Positions 21,725 through 31,895 are shown, counted from the first letter of the stretch. The stretch is DNA of 64,000 nucleotides from Panulirus ornatus (GCF_036320965.1 NC_092261.1:9842697-9906696); one strand, 5' to 3'. Program-made: numbers and translations. Notes: generated by a model not told the origin, from the letters alone.

Positions 21725-22178
21725 GGTGGATTACGTGAAACGTTTTTTTTTCGCGAACTGTAAACGTTATGGTAGTGGATTATGTGATACGTTTTTCGCG
21801 AACTGTAAACGTTATGGTAGTGGATTATGTGATACGTTTTTCGCGAACTGTAAACGTTATGGTAGTAGATTATGCGGAAAGTTTTTCAAGAAATGTAAAC
21901 GTTATGTTAGTGGATTATGTGAAACGCTTTTCGCGAACTGTAAAGTTATGTGAGTCGATCATGAGAAACATTTTGGACTAACTGTAAACATTATGTCAGT
22001 GGGTTATGAGGAACGTTTTTGGCGAAATGTAAACGTTATGTTAGTGGATTATGAGGAACGTTTTTGGCAAACTGTAAACAATATGTCGGTACATCATGTG
22101 AAACGTTTTTCGCGAACTGTAAACACTATGTCAGTGGATTATGAGAAACGTTTTTCGCGAAATGTAAACGTTATGGAA
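21725..22178. repeat. 45-bp minisatellite, about 10 copies
   Basis: The unit runs GTGGATTATGTGATACG, then TTTTTCGCGAACTGTAAACG, then TTATGGTA. It contains the palindrome TCGCGA and the framing pair AACGTT/AACGTT. Copies 2-3 are almost identical. Copies 6-10 have GAGGAACGTTTTTGG variants. Fifteen codons per unit keep two + frames open over much of its length (FANCKRYGSGLCDTF and RFSRTVNVMVVDY types). Confidence 0.95.
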
Positions 22179-22465
22179 ATACACGATACAAAACCTAACA
22201 ATGTCGATGAATTTGACTCTGATTTCATCTCGATCTGGGGACACCCCAAGCCGTCGAATTTCAGCCACATCACATACACCCCCGTGGTCTCTGGTTGTTA
22301 TCTTAAGATAAAGTCCTTGTCTTATCATCGAGTGCAGAATAAAATGGGCTCAAACAGACTTATCCCCTTAAGACAAGGTGGGAATTGCACAGTTATGCAG
22401 ATACACAGACCACACAGAGAACCCGACATCCCCCCACCCCACCCCACCCCACCCAAAGGTCCAAG

Positions 22466-22466
<1 letters not shown>
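22179..22466. other. unique sequence, C-rich at 3' end
   Basis: Ends in CCCCACCCCACCCC (about 22430-22453), a short CCCCA pentamer run. No other feature. Confidence 0.5.

Positions 22467-22541
<75 letters not shown>
22467..22541. repeat. (GA)n microsatellite
   Basis: About 37 perfect units. Confidence 0.97.
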
Positions 22542-22544
<3 letters not shown>

Positions 22545-22701
22545 CCTACGTAATAATGTCCCCCCACACCACCACACTTGGGTTTCACGCAAAGAATTGG
22601 GTCCGTGTGTATAGATCATGGTGGTGGGGATTTAAAGGGACTGGGGAAAACCAGGCACGACGGTGGGGGGGTGGCGTAGGGATGTGGAGGGAGGGAGGAT
22701 A

Positions 22702-22705
<4 letters not shown>

Positions 22706-22767
<62 letters not shown>
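22706..22767. repeat. (GA)n microsatellite
   Basis: About 30 units inside a G/A-rich surround (22640-22925). Confidence 0.97.
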
Positions 22768-22771
<4 letters not shown>

Positions 22772-23049
22772 AGAGTGTAGTTAAAGGTGCTTAATGAGGC
22801 CGGGGTTTGAAGGAGGACCTTGGGAGTCGCCAGGGGAACGGATGGAAGCAATCTTTGCTTAGGGAGATGAAAGATGGATATCAGGAGGGGGAGAGGACCA
22901 TCCTGTGAGAGGGAGGTGTTCCCTGGCCGACACACATAGACTTTCTCTCTCTCTGGGGGTGTCATAGCTTGCCTCGCCCGCCTCCCTCACCTCACCCTCA
23001 GCCTTCCGGCGTTATTCTCCTGCTGGGACACGAGAACGTCACGATCATA

Positions 23050-23130
23050 GTCCCTCCTCCTCCTCGCCCTCCGCCCTCCTCCCTCTCTCCCCTCAGCCCT
23101 CCTTCTCCTCCTCCTCCTCCTCCCTTCACG
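23050..23130. repeat. (CCT)n-rich pyrimidine tract
   Basis: CCTCCT/CCCTCC sequence with a pure (CTC)n stretch at 23104-23122. It doubles as the pyrimidine tract before the candidate exon. Confidence 0.85.
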
Positions 23131-23134
23131 GCAG

Positions 23135-23277
23135 GACCGTCTGCCTCAGTCGTGGTGATGGATATGCCCAGCTCACGACCAAGACAAAACCCCCAGAGAA
23201 GCGTGTCGTTTAACCTTGACGGAAAAAAAGAAAAGAAAGTGATCGTATACGATTCAAGCGCAAGGAAACGGCGGTGA
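23135..23277 (+). CDS. candidate exon, basic peptide with RVxF-like motif
   Basis: After a long pyrimidine tract ending TTCACGGCAG (23134), a frame reads SASVVVMDMPSSRPRQNPQR, continues SVSFNLDGKKEKKVIVYDSS and ends in TGA at 23275-23277. RSVSF fits the general RVxF docking pattern for protein phosphatase 1, but such short motifs are common. Unlike the proline-rich artefact upstream, this stretch has mixed composition. No homologue is recognised and the downstream donor (CG/GTGATC) is weak. Confidence 0.2.
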
Positions 23278-23291
23278 TCCGAGGACTGACG

Positions 23292-23296
<5 letters not shown>

Positions 23297-23357
<61 letters not shown>

Positions 23358-23390
23358 AAGGGGTAAACTTGATATATGTTTTCATTAGCG

Positions 23391-23453
<63 letters not shown>
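23297..23453. repeat. (GA)n and (CA)n microsatellites
   Basis: (GA)30 at 23297-23355 and (CA)31 at 23391-23453, with 36 unique bases between them. Confidence 0.96.
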
Positions 23454-23454
<1 letters not shown>

Positions 23455-23776
23455 ATCAGGCACTGCCTTCGTCCCCCAGCCGAAGACGTATTGCTTCTGC
23501 GACGGGGTCGGGGTGGGGCGGCGTGGGTCGTGGGTGGTGGAAAAGAAGGGGAGGGCTAGAGCCGTGAAACAATGATGTAGTAATGATAATTAACGCAGAG
23601 CTTTCCTCGCCGTTACTCGCAAGGTAATTAAGGGATGAAGACGTATATGCGTTGCTTATCTTGTGTCTACACTCGCCCGGGACACGCGGCACTAATTACT
23701 CGGGCACACGTTCAAGTATTCAAGCGGTTCTCCTCTCAACAAATCCTCCGCTTTATCCAGGCATGATATATTCCCT
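23454..23776. other. unique sequence, no feature
   Basis: G-rich at 23500-23555 (GGGGTCGGGGTGGGG), otherwise ordinary. No coding signal. Confidence 0.45.
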
Positions 23777-24208
23777 CCTCACCTCACCGCACCTCACCTC
23801 ACCTCACCCCACCGCACCTCACCTCACCCCACCGCACCTCACCTCACCTCACCTCACCCCACCGCACCTCACCTCACCTCACCTTACCTCACCTCACCTC
23901 ACCTCACCGCACCTCACCGCACCTCACCGCACCGCACCTCACCGCACCTCACCGCACCTCACCTCACCTCACCTCACCGCACCTCACCGCACCTCACCTC
24001 ACCGCACCTCACCGCACCTCACCCCACCTCACCTCACCGCACCTCACCTCACCTCACCTCACCTCACCTCACCTCACCGCACCTCACCTCACCTCACCGC
24101 ACCTCACCGCACCTCACCTCACCTCACCGCACCTCACCGCACCTCACCTCACCCCACCTCACCTCACCTCACCTCACCTCACCTCACCTCACCTCACCGC
24201 ACCTCACC
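23777..24208. repeat. pentanucleotide (ACCTC/ACCGC)n array, about 86 units
   Basis: Units are almost strictly five bases. ACCTC is the majority form, ACCGC the main variant, with rare ACCCC and ACCTT. The variants are dispersed, often alternating (ACCGCACCTC). A + frame reads Thr-Ser/Ala-Pro-His-Leu repeats over the whole array because 15 bases is three units. Confidence 0.97.
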
Positions 24209-24225
24209 TTTCCCCATGCCTCTAA

Positions 24226-24228
<3 letters not shown>

Positions 24229-24316
<88 letters not shown>

Positions 24317-24317
24317 A
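24229..24317. repeat. (CT)n-(CA)n compound microsatellite
   Basis: About 38 CT units then six CA units, starting 20 bases after the pentanucleotide array. Confidence 0.97.
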
Positions 24318-24542
24318 ACTGAACATGTCGATGAACGCTAAACAAGTTCCCCCTCCTCCCCTCTCCCCCTTCTCACCCTATAGAGCGCCAAAAAGGACAT
24401 CTTTGTTATAGATAAAAGACGAAAAAACAAACAAAAAGAAAAACCAAACTTACCGGTAGCTTACCATCATCTGCATCGCCTCAAACTGGCTACCCAACGC
24501 TGGCATCTAGTTCTAACTGATCCCGGAGAGGGGGCGCCTTTC

Positions 24543-24544
<2 letters not shown>

Positions 24545-24609
<65 letters not shown>
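24545..24609. repeat. poly(C) homopolymer, 65 bases
   Basis: Sixty-five consecutive C between TTCAA and GCGTTAAC, far longer than any other mononucleotide run here. It could be a genuine G/C homopolymer with i-motif or quadruplex potential, or a read or consensus artefact. Confidence 0.9.
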
Positions 24610-24610
<1 letters not shown>

Positions 24611-24699
24611 CGTTAACTGTTTATTCTAAACTCGTGGATTAATTTCGATAGCCAAGATTTCTTTTCAACTTTCTGTGTTGACCAAGTTTATGCCAACGT

Positions 24700-24779
24700 T
24701 GATTCCGCTCAAAACTTTTTTTAAAGTTCATAAAAGAGACGGGACTTTTTTTTTCTTTTTTTTTTTCTTTTTTTTAGCT
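24700..24779. repeat. T-rich low-complexity tract
   Basis: Runs of 8-11 T separated by single C. Confidence 0.8.
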
Positions 24780-24785
24780 GATGAT

Positions 24786-25172
24786 GTTTCAAAAAGTCGA
24801 GTGGTGGCGCCTCAGAAAACGCAGATGCGTTTAAAGACAGGTGATTAATGCTCCTAAAAAACGTTATCACTGTATTTAAAACACGTAATGAACGTGTTTA
24901 AAAAAAATGAAGTAAACATGTTGAAAACACATGATTAACGTGTTTCAAAAACCGCACGTTATCTGAGTTCAAAACACGAAATTAAAGTTTAAAAAACGCA
25001 TTCAGAGTTTAAAACACATAATTAATGTTTTAAAAACTTTTCTATTATGTCTGAAACACGTAATGAATATGCTTCATAAACGTAATCATGTTTAAAACAA
25101 TACAACTGATGTGTTTCAAAAACGCAGACATTGTTTAAAACGCGCAAATCATGTTTCAAATAATGTCGTTAT
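24786..25172. repeat. diverged AT-rich minisatellite, ~35-45-bp units
   Basis: Recurring phrases GTTTAAAACACGTAATTAA and GTGTTTCAAAAACGCA recur about ten times with changing spacing. Several copies contain imperfect palindromes of the form ACACGTAATGAACGTGTTT. It is old and heavily mutated. Confidence 0.8.
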
Positions 25173-25336
25173 TGTATCATCATTTTCTTCGCTGCAACAA
25201 ACGAGAACAAGACGCGACCCTAAGATTACTTGAAGACAGAGATGCTTTCATGTGAAGAATTGTGTTCTTCCACAACCAAAATGTTTTATGATGTTGAAAA
25301 AAATGACAAATGCAAGAAAGTTACAGACCAACGCAG

Positions 25337-25343
25337 ACAGACA

Positions 25344-25400
<57 letters not shown>

Positions 25401-25500
25401 GCAGACAGACATACAGAGAGACAGACAGATAGACTGACAGACAGACAGACACACACACACAAACACATAGACACAGACAGACAGACAAACACACACCAGC
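25337..25500. repeat. (CA)n plus (CAGA)n compound repeat
   Basis: (CA)27 at about 25344-25397 is bordered on both sides by CAGACAGA tetranucleotides. The right side extends over 100 bases as CAGA/TAGA/CACA mixtures. Confidence 0.95.
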
Positions 25501-25664
25501 ACACTTTTTTTTTTTTATGAATAATTAACTTTTCTCGTCAGTGCAAATGGTGGTCCACTGGTTTTCCCAGGCAGGAACTGGAATAACACAACATTATACG
25601 AAACTATGATTCATTCTAACCCGGAAAGGATTCAGGTTCACAATTCTGATTCATTTCCCCGGCT

Positions 25665-25666
<2 letters not shown>

Positions 25667-25743
<77 letters not shown>
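25667..25743. repeat. (TA)n microsatellite
   Basis: Thirty-eight TA units directly upstream of the LINE 3' tail. Confidence 0.97.
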
Positions 25744-25746
<3 letters not shown>

Positions 25747-25875
25747 CTTACATACACATCTATGTATATACATGTGTATGTGGGTGGGTTGGGCCATTCT
25801 TTCGTCTGTTTCCTTGCGCTACCTCGCTAACGCGGGAGACAGCGACAAAGTAAGATAAAAATAAAATAAAAAAAA
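25744..25875 (+). mobile_element. LINE 3' UTR/tail fragment
   Basis: GTGGGTGGGTTGGGCCATTC at 25779-25798 continues to TTTCGTCTGTTTCCTTGCGC, TACCTCGCTAACGCGGGAGA and CAGCGACAAAGTAAGATAAA (to 25858), then an A-rich tail. The 53.4-kb copy matches it with only a few changes, and the end of the 20.2-kb LINE copy is a diverged version. It is severely 5'-truncated, as target-primed reverse transcription often produces. Confidence 0.8.
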
Positions 25876-26160
25876 GACTTTCGAAAAACTGAATCGTAAA
25901 TAAAAAAAAAAAAAAAGAATCGACCTGTGGAAAAAAAAGAAGAAGAAAAAACTGCTCCAAGAAAGTTCAGTTCAGAAAACCACCCGTATGCTGCTCCCCC
26001 CCTTGCTCCACGAGACTCACCTCCTCAGCAGGGTACTCATATAGCGTCGATGGCACTCTGATCAGGCAATGAAGCTCTGACCCTTAAGCATGACTAGACA
26101 CAAAGGCCATCTTTTTTTTTTTTAAAGACTTTACTCGAGAGACAAGTTCAAGTGTATTGC
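25876..26160. other. A-rich then unique sequence
   Basis: A14 near 25902 and T12 at 26111-26122. No gene. Confidence 0.45.
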
Positions 26161-26164
26161 AATG

Positions 26165-26235
26165 GGAGGAGGAGGAGGAGGAGGAGGAGGAGGAGGAGGT
26201 GGAGGAGGAGGTGGTGGAGGAGGAGGAGGAGGAAG
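26165..26235. repeat. (GGA)n microsatellite
   Basis: About 23 GGA units with three T substitutions. Confidence 0.96.
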
Positions 26236-26360
26236 TTTTTTTTCTTTTTTTGTTTTATTTTGTCTACATTTATGGCCTAGTGTATATCATCCTGCCATTA
26301 TTGGGGGATCAATAACGGGATGACACCCCCCCCCACTGGACTGGCGGATCCTCAATTAGG

Positions 26361-26366
<6 letters not shown>

Positions 26367-26428
<62 letters not shown>
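26367..26428. repeat. (CT)n microsatellite
   Basis: Thirty-one CT units. Confidence 0.97.
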
Positions 26429-26430
<2 letters not shown>

Positions 26431-26513
26431 CTCCAGATTCTTACTGGAATCAAAGCGTTCACTGCGGCAGCCACGGTTCTGGGAACGATTTCACATTGTC
26501 TTATATTTTTCAG

Positions 26514-26597
26514 GAATGTGCAAAAGGAAAGCACTTTGTGGCATGGCCTTGGTGGGATTTCCAAATAAATATTCGCTGTTTGATGATGATGACGATG
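26514..26597 (+). CDS. candidate internal exon, unrecognised
   Basis: An acceptor-like CATTGTCTTATATTTTTCAG (26494-26513) precedes a frame reading MCKRKALCGMALVGFPNKYS then LFDDDDDG, with a possible donor GTAATT at 26598. The peptide looks protein-like, but other frames are also open and the Asp run comes from a small (GAT)n repeat. No homologue is recognised. Confidence 0.15.
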
Positions 26598-26614
26598 GTA
26601 ATTACAAAATCTTG

Positions 26615-27872
26615 GGACCTCAGCGTTTGCATGTCATTAGCGAAGTGTCAGATAGCAAGACATATATATATATTTGGGGTCCATATATGTATTTCCTCTA
26701 ACCACCTGATATCCTTTGGTTCTTTCCATTAACAGTGCGTCGCCCCCTATATACCACACCGCTCCCATACGTTCTATGAAATGCATGTCTCTTTTCGTCA
26801 TTCATTCCATCCTTCACTTTCCGCCTCCATCTTCCAATCTCCCTCGCTCCTCACACCTATCCCATATACACATCCTCTTAAATCATTCTCTTTTGACTCA
26901 TCATCTTAAGATCGAACCATTTCAGCACACCTTGTGGTCGGCTTTCTCAACCATTCTTCGCTTACCCTCACACACGTCTCTTCATCCCTTATTCCTCACA
27001 GATCAACCCTACTCCTCATTCCACACACGGATCTCGGGTATCTCGTATTTCAACACGACCCCATCCCTTTCTCTTTCTTCTGTCCCTCGAGCTTTCACGA
27101 TCCTTACCGATGCATCACCATGGGGACCACTCTCTGCCAAACAAACATACCCGTCTTTCCTTTGTCCTCATAAGGCTGTGACCTCTCCTTCTGCAATACT
27201 CCTCAATGCACCTCGGATCTTTGCCTCTATCCCATCCAACGACTCGCTCCAGCTATCATAGTTCCATTCGCTGCCATATCCAGTCGAAGGTACCTGAAGC
27301 CCTCTATGTTCTTTAAACTCGAACACAAACCTACCTGTCTCGCCAGCATGAAAAAAAAAAAAAACTCATTACCATACTTTCATTCCCATTAAATCTAAAA
27401 TTCTTTCTTTGACACACTCTCCTACACTCGCACAAAAGCTACTGCTGCCATCCACCATCAGAGGCGCGTCCATTGCAAATAGAAACTAACTCACCTCCCA
27501 GGTCCCACTACACTGAGGATACTGTAAGCTGGCCTTTCTCTCTATATCGTGCATTTACTTCCCAAACCATCCAATCCCTAAACAGATCAAGTAGCCATGG
27601 CGACATCACACACACACACACTTTGGACGAAGACATACCTTTAACTTGGAACCAATCACCCTCCTTCCTTCATATTCGCGCACACGTCACACTCTTTGTA
27701 TGTGGTGGCACATCCACCACGATACATCAGTCAGCACTATCACACGCTGTCTCCAGGTCCATAAATGCCACACATACGACCTCTCTTTCCTTCAAGTATC
27801 TATTACGTAATATCAAGGCAAACACCCCTGGCCCGGACATCCTCTATCACCCCTCAAAACACACGCACACGA
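26615..27872 (-). mobile_element. decayed LINE with reverse transcriptase, - strand
   Basis: Three conserved reverse-transcriptase blocks can be read on the - strand (see the pseudogene entry). The C-terminal part towards 26740 matches the + strand copy at 20.2 kb. The element continues upstream to about 27872, where a (GATA)n repeat begins. The 3' boundary near 26615 is approximate because the last bases resemble the family tail only weakly. Similar LINEs are abundant in decapods by recall. The clade is not assigned. Confidence 0.75.
27450..27790 (-). pseudogene. broken reverse transcriptase domain of the LINE
   Basis: Motif A reads VCVAFMDLETACDSAD (27777 down to 27730). The F-x-D-L core and its catalytic Asp are present, but the usual aromatic residue before the second Asp is Cys. 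A block after motif B reads MSPWLLDLFRDWMVW (27606 to 27562). The residues normally before it are replaced by a (GT)n stretch. The active-site box reads FAMD (27479-27468) instead of F/YxDD, so the first catalytic Asp of the pair is lost. That box lies in a different reading frame from the first two blocks, and a stop precedes it. Confidence 0.75.
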
Positions 27873-27873
27873 G

Positions 27874-27896
27874 AGATAGATAGATAGATAGATAGA
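27874..27896. repeat. (GATA)n repeat
   Basis: About five GATA units at the 5' limit of the LINE homology. Confidence 0.9.
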
Positions 27897-28858
27897 CAGA
27901 GAGAAAGAGAAACGGGCACCACTGCTCAACCCCCTTTTTATCACACTGAAAAGAGCATGGGAACCATGGGGTAATCGTCCCATTCTGATACAGGAGACTT
28001 TTCATTAGCGAACCATCTGCACTATGAAAAGTCTCTCCCATTACCGCCGTGTTTACATTACGAAACCATCCGCGGTGATGTCGGCCCAATTTACAACTAC
28101 AAGAGATTAGAAAAAAAAATAAAAAAAACATGAAAAAAAAACATTTTGACGATGATTAAGCGACGTGAAATGGATATTCTTTGAATGTATATGAGTATCA
28201 CATGACACAAACGAGATTCTTCATGTCACTCATTTGACAATTACATATTCTTACACGATCGAGTGAGGAAAAGACATAAAATTTTAAGCAACAACAATTA
28301 GAATATTCTACGTCAGGTCTGAACATCTATTGGATGTTGTAGTACTATAGGACATAACAACACCAGAGGTTATCGGGTTATTCAGCCTTGTATCGCATGC
28401 TCAATGGAGCCAGGTACAGGTTAGGGTGATCTATTTCATTCCAGCAGATCTGGACCTTACGTAAGGAGGTCTGTAAACCTTTCGCCCGCCTCTTTGACAT
28501 TCACGTCAAATGAATTCGGGTCTTGTATCATCATGACTGATTGGGCTGACAGTTCTTTTTATCTTCCTTCTTATTACATAGACAATGTTTTTTTTTCCTC
28601 TCTACATATTCTTGAAATACTTCTTCGAATCCTAGTGCACCAGCATTCTGAGAGTCCTTGCGAGCCGTGATAGCAGCCACAGAATATCATCTCAAATGGC
28701 CCAGTCATACGGATGTGGGAGCTGGACATACAGCCTCACACATAATGAAGACTGTACCTGGAAGTTGTCATCTCTTGTGTGCGTACTGCATCTGCCATTC
28801 TTGGACAATTTACCGGAGTTACAAAAAGTATCACACAGCCATCACCTGTTCGCATTCT
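27897..28858. other. unique sequence, no gene supported
   Basis: A-rich near 28110-28142 and otherwise ordinary. Short + and - frames show no recognisable protein. Confidence 0.45.
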
Positions 28859-29020
28859 GAACAGCTGTAACGTACAGCTGCAACGTATACAGCTGCAACG
28901 TATACAGCTGCAACGTATACAGCTGCAACGTACACAGCTGCAACGTACACAGCTGCAACGTATACAGCTGCAACGTATACAGCTGCAACGTACACAGCTG
29001 CAACGTATACAGCTGCAGCG
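28859..29020. repeat. 15-bp minisatellite, about 11 copies
   Basis: The unit CAGCTGCAACGTATA alternates with a TACA variant. Each copy carries a CAGCTG palindrome (E-box type CANNTG) every 15 bases. Frames read QLQRI/QLQRT on + and LQLYT on -. Confidence 0.96.
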
Positions 29021-29235
29021 AACCTATATATACACAGCTGCTGCTGGAACCCGCCTGCTTGAGGTTACTGTGCGAGTGAGGAGTCACCATCTGGAGAGGC
29101 TGCATCGTCGTCATTTGACGAAGGAGGAGACAGTCTCGTCTCGAGAACTTATCACTTCGAAGGAGTCGTCTTGTCCCTTCGTCTAAGGTGTTCCTCAGCG
29201 TTCAAACTCCAGGATCCCAGGATAAGAGTTCCTGG

Positions 29236-29314
<79 letters not shown>
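29236..29314. repeat. (TA)n microsatellite
   Basis: About 39 TA units. Confidence 0.97.
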
Positions 29315-29315
<1 letters not shown>

Positions 29316-29945
29316 GAATCAAGTAATATAAACTTCTTTTCTTTTCGGTCAGAAGCGCTAAAAAGCATCTAACACTGTCGGCTACTATACATGAAACATT
29401 ATGACTTATACAATATACAAAAAAAAAGAGGAAAAAAACCCCCAAAAAACTCAGAGTTTGATAACATTTGTGCCACGTGTAAAATTTATTCATTTCCATT
29501 AAGCTGTGGGGATCTGTGGAGATATTCAACAATGGCATACACTATGGTTTTGTTTATTTACATTTCTATTAGTACAAAGGAATGATTCATAGCATTTGAC
29601 ATCACTTTCAAACGTGCATTTGCATTCCAAAATCAGGAGAATATTCAGTACGTATGTAGGTTTTTTTTTTTCTTTTTAAAGAACAACCATCTCTTCATCA
29701 TGCTTATGGTGGTTTTGAATAATACCGCAAATCTGGGTCATTCATAAAAATGTATACCATTGGGCGGCGTTATTTTTTTCACTCACTGCTATAGTTGAAC
29801 TTTTTTTTTTTCACAAACGACCCATCCTGATAATCGCACTTAATCAGCGCCATGTATATTAAAAGAAGACAGAAATAGTTTAATACAGTGTGCTTTCAGT
29901 ATGTCACTACCAATGTTACTGCATTGATAATGAAAAGCATATATA
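29315..29945. other. AT-rich unique sequence
   Basis: A- and T-runs at 29420, 29661 and 29803. No gene or element. Confidence 0.45.
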
Positions 29946-30040
29946 ACACACACACACACACACACACACAACACACATACACACACACACACACACACAT
30001 AACACACACACATACACACACACACACAAACACATACACA
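29946..30040. repeat. interrupted (CA)n microsatellite
   Basis: CA units broken by AACA and CATA at six places. Confidence 0.93.
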
Positions 30041-30210
30041 GGAACTCAAGTGACACGCACAACAGCAAGTTTGTCCCGGGGGCGCGGCAATTTAGCCCTT
30101 TGTCAGCCATCGTAATGGTTAACGATCGAGGTGCACCCACACTGAGTCAAATTATGGAGAGATGCGACTGATAAGGCTCTCTGTCGTGTTCGGGAAAGGT
30201 GTGCACCTAC

Positions 30211-30231
30211 GGGGAGAGAGAGAGAGAGAGA

Positions 30232-30265
<34 letters not shown>

Positions 30266-30312
30266 GAGAGAGAGAGAGAGGGGGGAGAGAGAGAGAGAGG
30301 GGGGGGGGGGGG
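30211..30312. repeat. (GA)n with growing G runs
   Basis: GA blocks are punctuated by GGAA, GGGGG, GGGGGG and finally G14. The interruptions become longer toward the 3' end. Confidence 0.93.
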
Positions 30313-30710
30313 TTAGGTAGGCAGATAACGAGAGAGGGAAAGTGAGAGGATGGAACGGGTGGGCCAGACAGTTGCAGGGGGAATTAGAATGAGCCTGGAG
30401 GTGGACGCAGAGACGTATATGGAGCTCTGGGAGTGGTAGGATATAGCACACGTAACCAGCTGGATTCGAAACCATGGGTAGACATGAGAAGGGGAAGTTG
30501 ATACCACGAGTTTGCTTATGGAAAAGATGGAGAATCATGGATTACTTGGCGTGTTGGCTTAACTTCTCGTAGAACAAGAAAGACGGATATTTGGCTGTGT
30601 GATCACCACGTCAGAGCAAGAAGCAAATTAAGGGAGCATTCGAAGCTCAAAGGAAACACGTTTGAAACCTCCATTAACGAAAAAATTATCAGATACAAAA
30701 AGGTGCAATG

Positions 30711-30711
<1 letters not shown>
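30313..30711. other. unique sequence, G/A-leaning
   Basis: No array, exon or element that I can support. Confidence 0.45.
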
Positions 30712-30789
<78 letters not shown>

Positions 30790-30792
30790 TAT

Positions 30793-30824
<32 letters not shown>
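30712..30824. repeat. (TA)n-(GT)n compound microsatellite
   Basis: About 40 TA units with two interruptions, then ACGTG and about 14 GT units. Confidence 0.96.
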
Positions 30825-30827
<3 letters not shown>

Positions 30828-31172
30828 ATTAACCGACATAACACGGGCTAAACCTGCTCGCTACAAATGAACTCAGGTGAAAAGAAAATGGTGTGTATGA
30901 GAAAGAAATTTAATCAGAGGTCCTCATGTGTTTGCAGACCTAGCTCTCGAAGGTGGACAGATTACATACGAAAGAGAGAAAGAAAATGGAGATTCCACAG
31001 CTCTGCCGTTCAAGGCATTGAGGTCTCGTAACGTGCCATCCTCGTGTGGCTGGCCTCAGAAACCATGGGAAGCAGCCCTGATGGCAAAGACGGTTTACTA
31101 GAACAGTGGCCGAAATAACACCCGCAGAACTAGAAGAAGCCTGGATTATCACGGGGTACAAATGGATGGTTG

Positions 31173-31175
<3 letters not shown>
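30825..31175. other. unique sequence, no feature
   Basis: Ordinary composition. No recognisable protein or element. Confidence 0.45.

Positions 31176-31263
<88 letters not shown>
31176..31263. repeat. (GA)n ending in G10
   Basis: About 39 GA units and then a run of about ten G. Confidence 0.96.
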
Positions 31264-31264
<1 letters not shown>

Positions 31265-31895
31265 GATGATTCAACTCTGGCTATTTACAAACCCCTGTAG
31301 ATACCGAAATAGCTATTTACTTTGAAAAATAATTACGGCAACTGCGTAACAACGCCGACTGCTTTCACGGAGCAGATGCCGTGATGTTAATTCTGTGGAG
31401 CTTTTCAGATCTGAGAAGAAAATACGGTGGTGTCCAATAGGGAGCGACGATGAATGGAAGCGCTTTGAAATAAAACATGAGGGAAAACGAGAGAGACACA
31501 TTTAGAGAGAGGTATACATAGAAACTGGAGGGAAACGAGTGGCATTTAGAAAGATACATACATATAGGGTTATGAAACTGCTGACTTTGATCACTTCACT
31601 GCTTCCTCATTCGGAGGTTGTGCCCAGGTGTGATTCAAGTGAAGCAATAACGTTCACTGTTAGAGATGAAGGATATATATATATATAAGGAGGAGTGGAC
31701 CGCGTAGGAATGAATAGGGTTTTTAACATAACTGGCAAAAAGCCAATATGTGTGAAAAGCGACGGGGGCCAACATAGGCCATAGCCCCGGCAGCTAAAAT
31801 AAATCTATCATCAAATATATCAAGAAAGTATTCCCGTAAAGATCACCGCTGGTTCAACTAACAATGCTATCCACCCACCCAACACCCCCTACCCC
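31264..31895. other. unique sequence, no feature
   Basis: Only a short TATATATATATA at 31675-31686. No coding signal. Confidence 0.45.

Noticed and set aside
21725..22178. CRISPR-like regular repeat
   Set aside because: Units are directly adjacent with no unique spacers, the genome is eukaryotic, and the period is that of a plain minisatellite.
23652..24341. 229-codon open frame rich in Thr-Ser-Pro-His
   Set aside because: It is the pentanucleotide array read in frame. Any phase gives a similar stop-free peptide.
30050..30145. tRNA- or SINE-like segment with GTCAGCCATCG and TTAACGATCG
   Set aside because: No B-box match and no second copy in the window.
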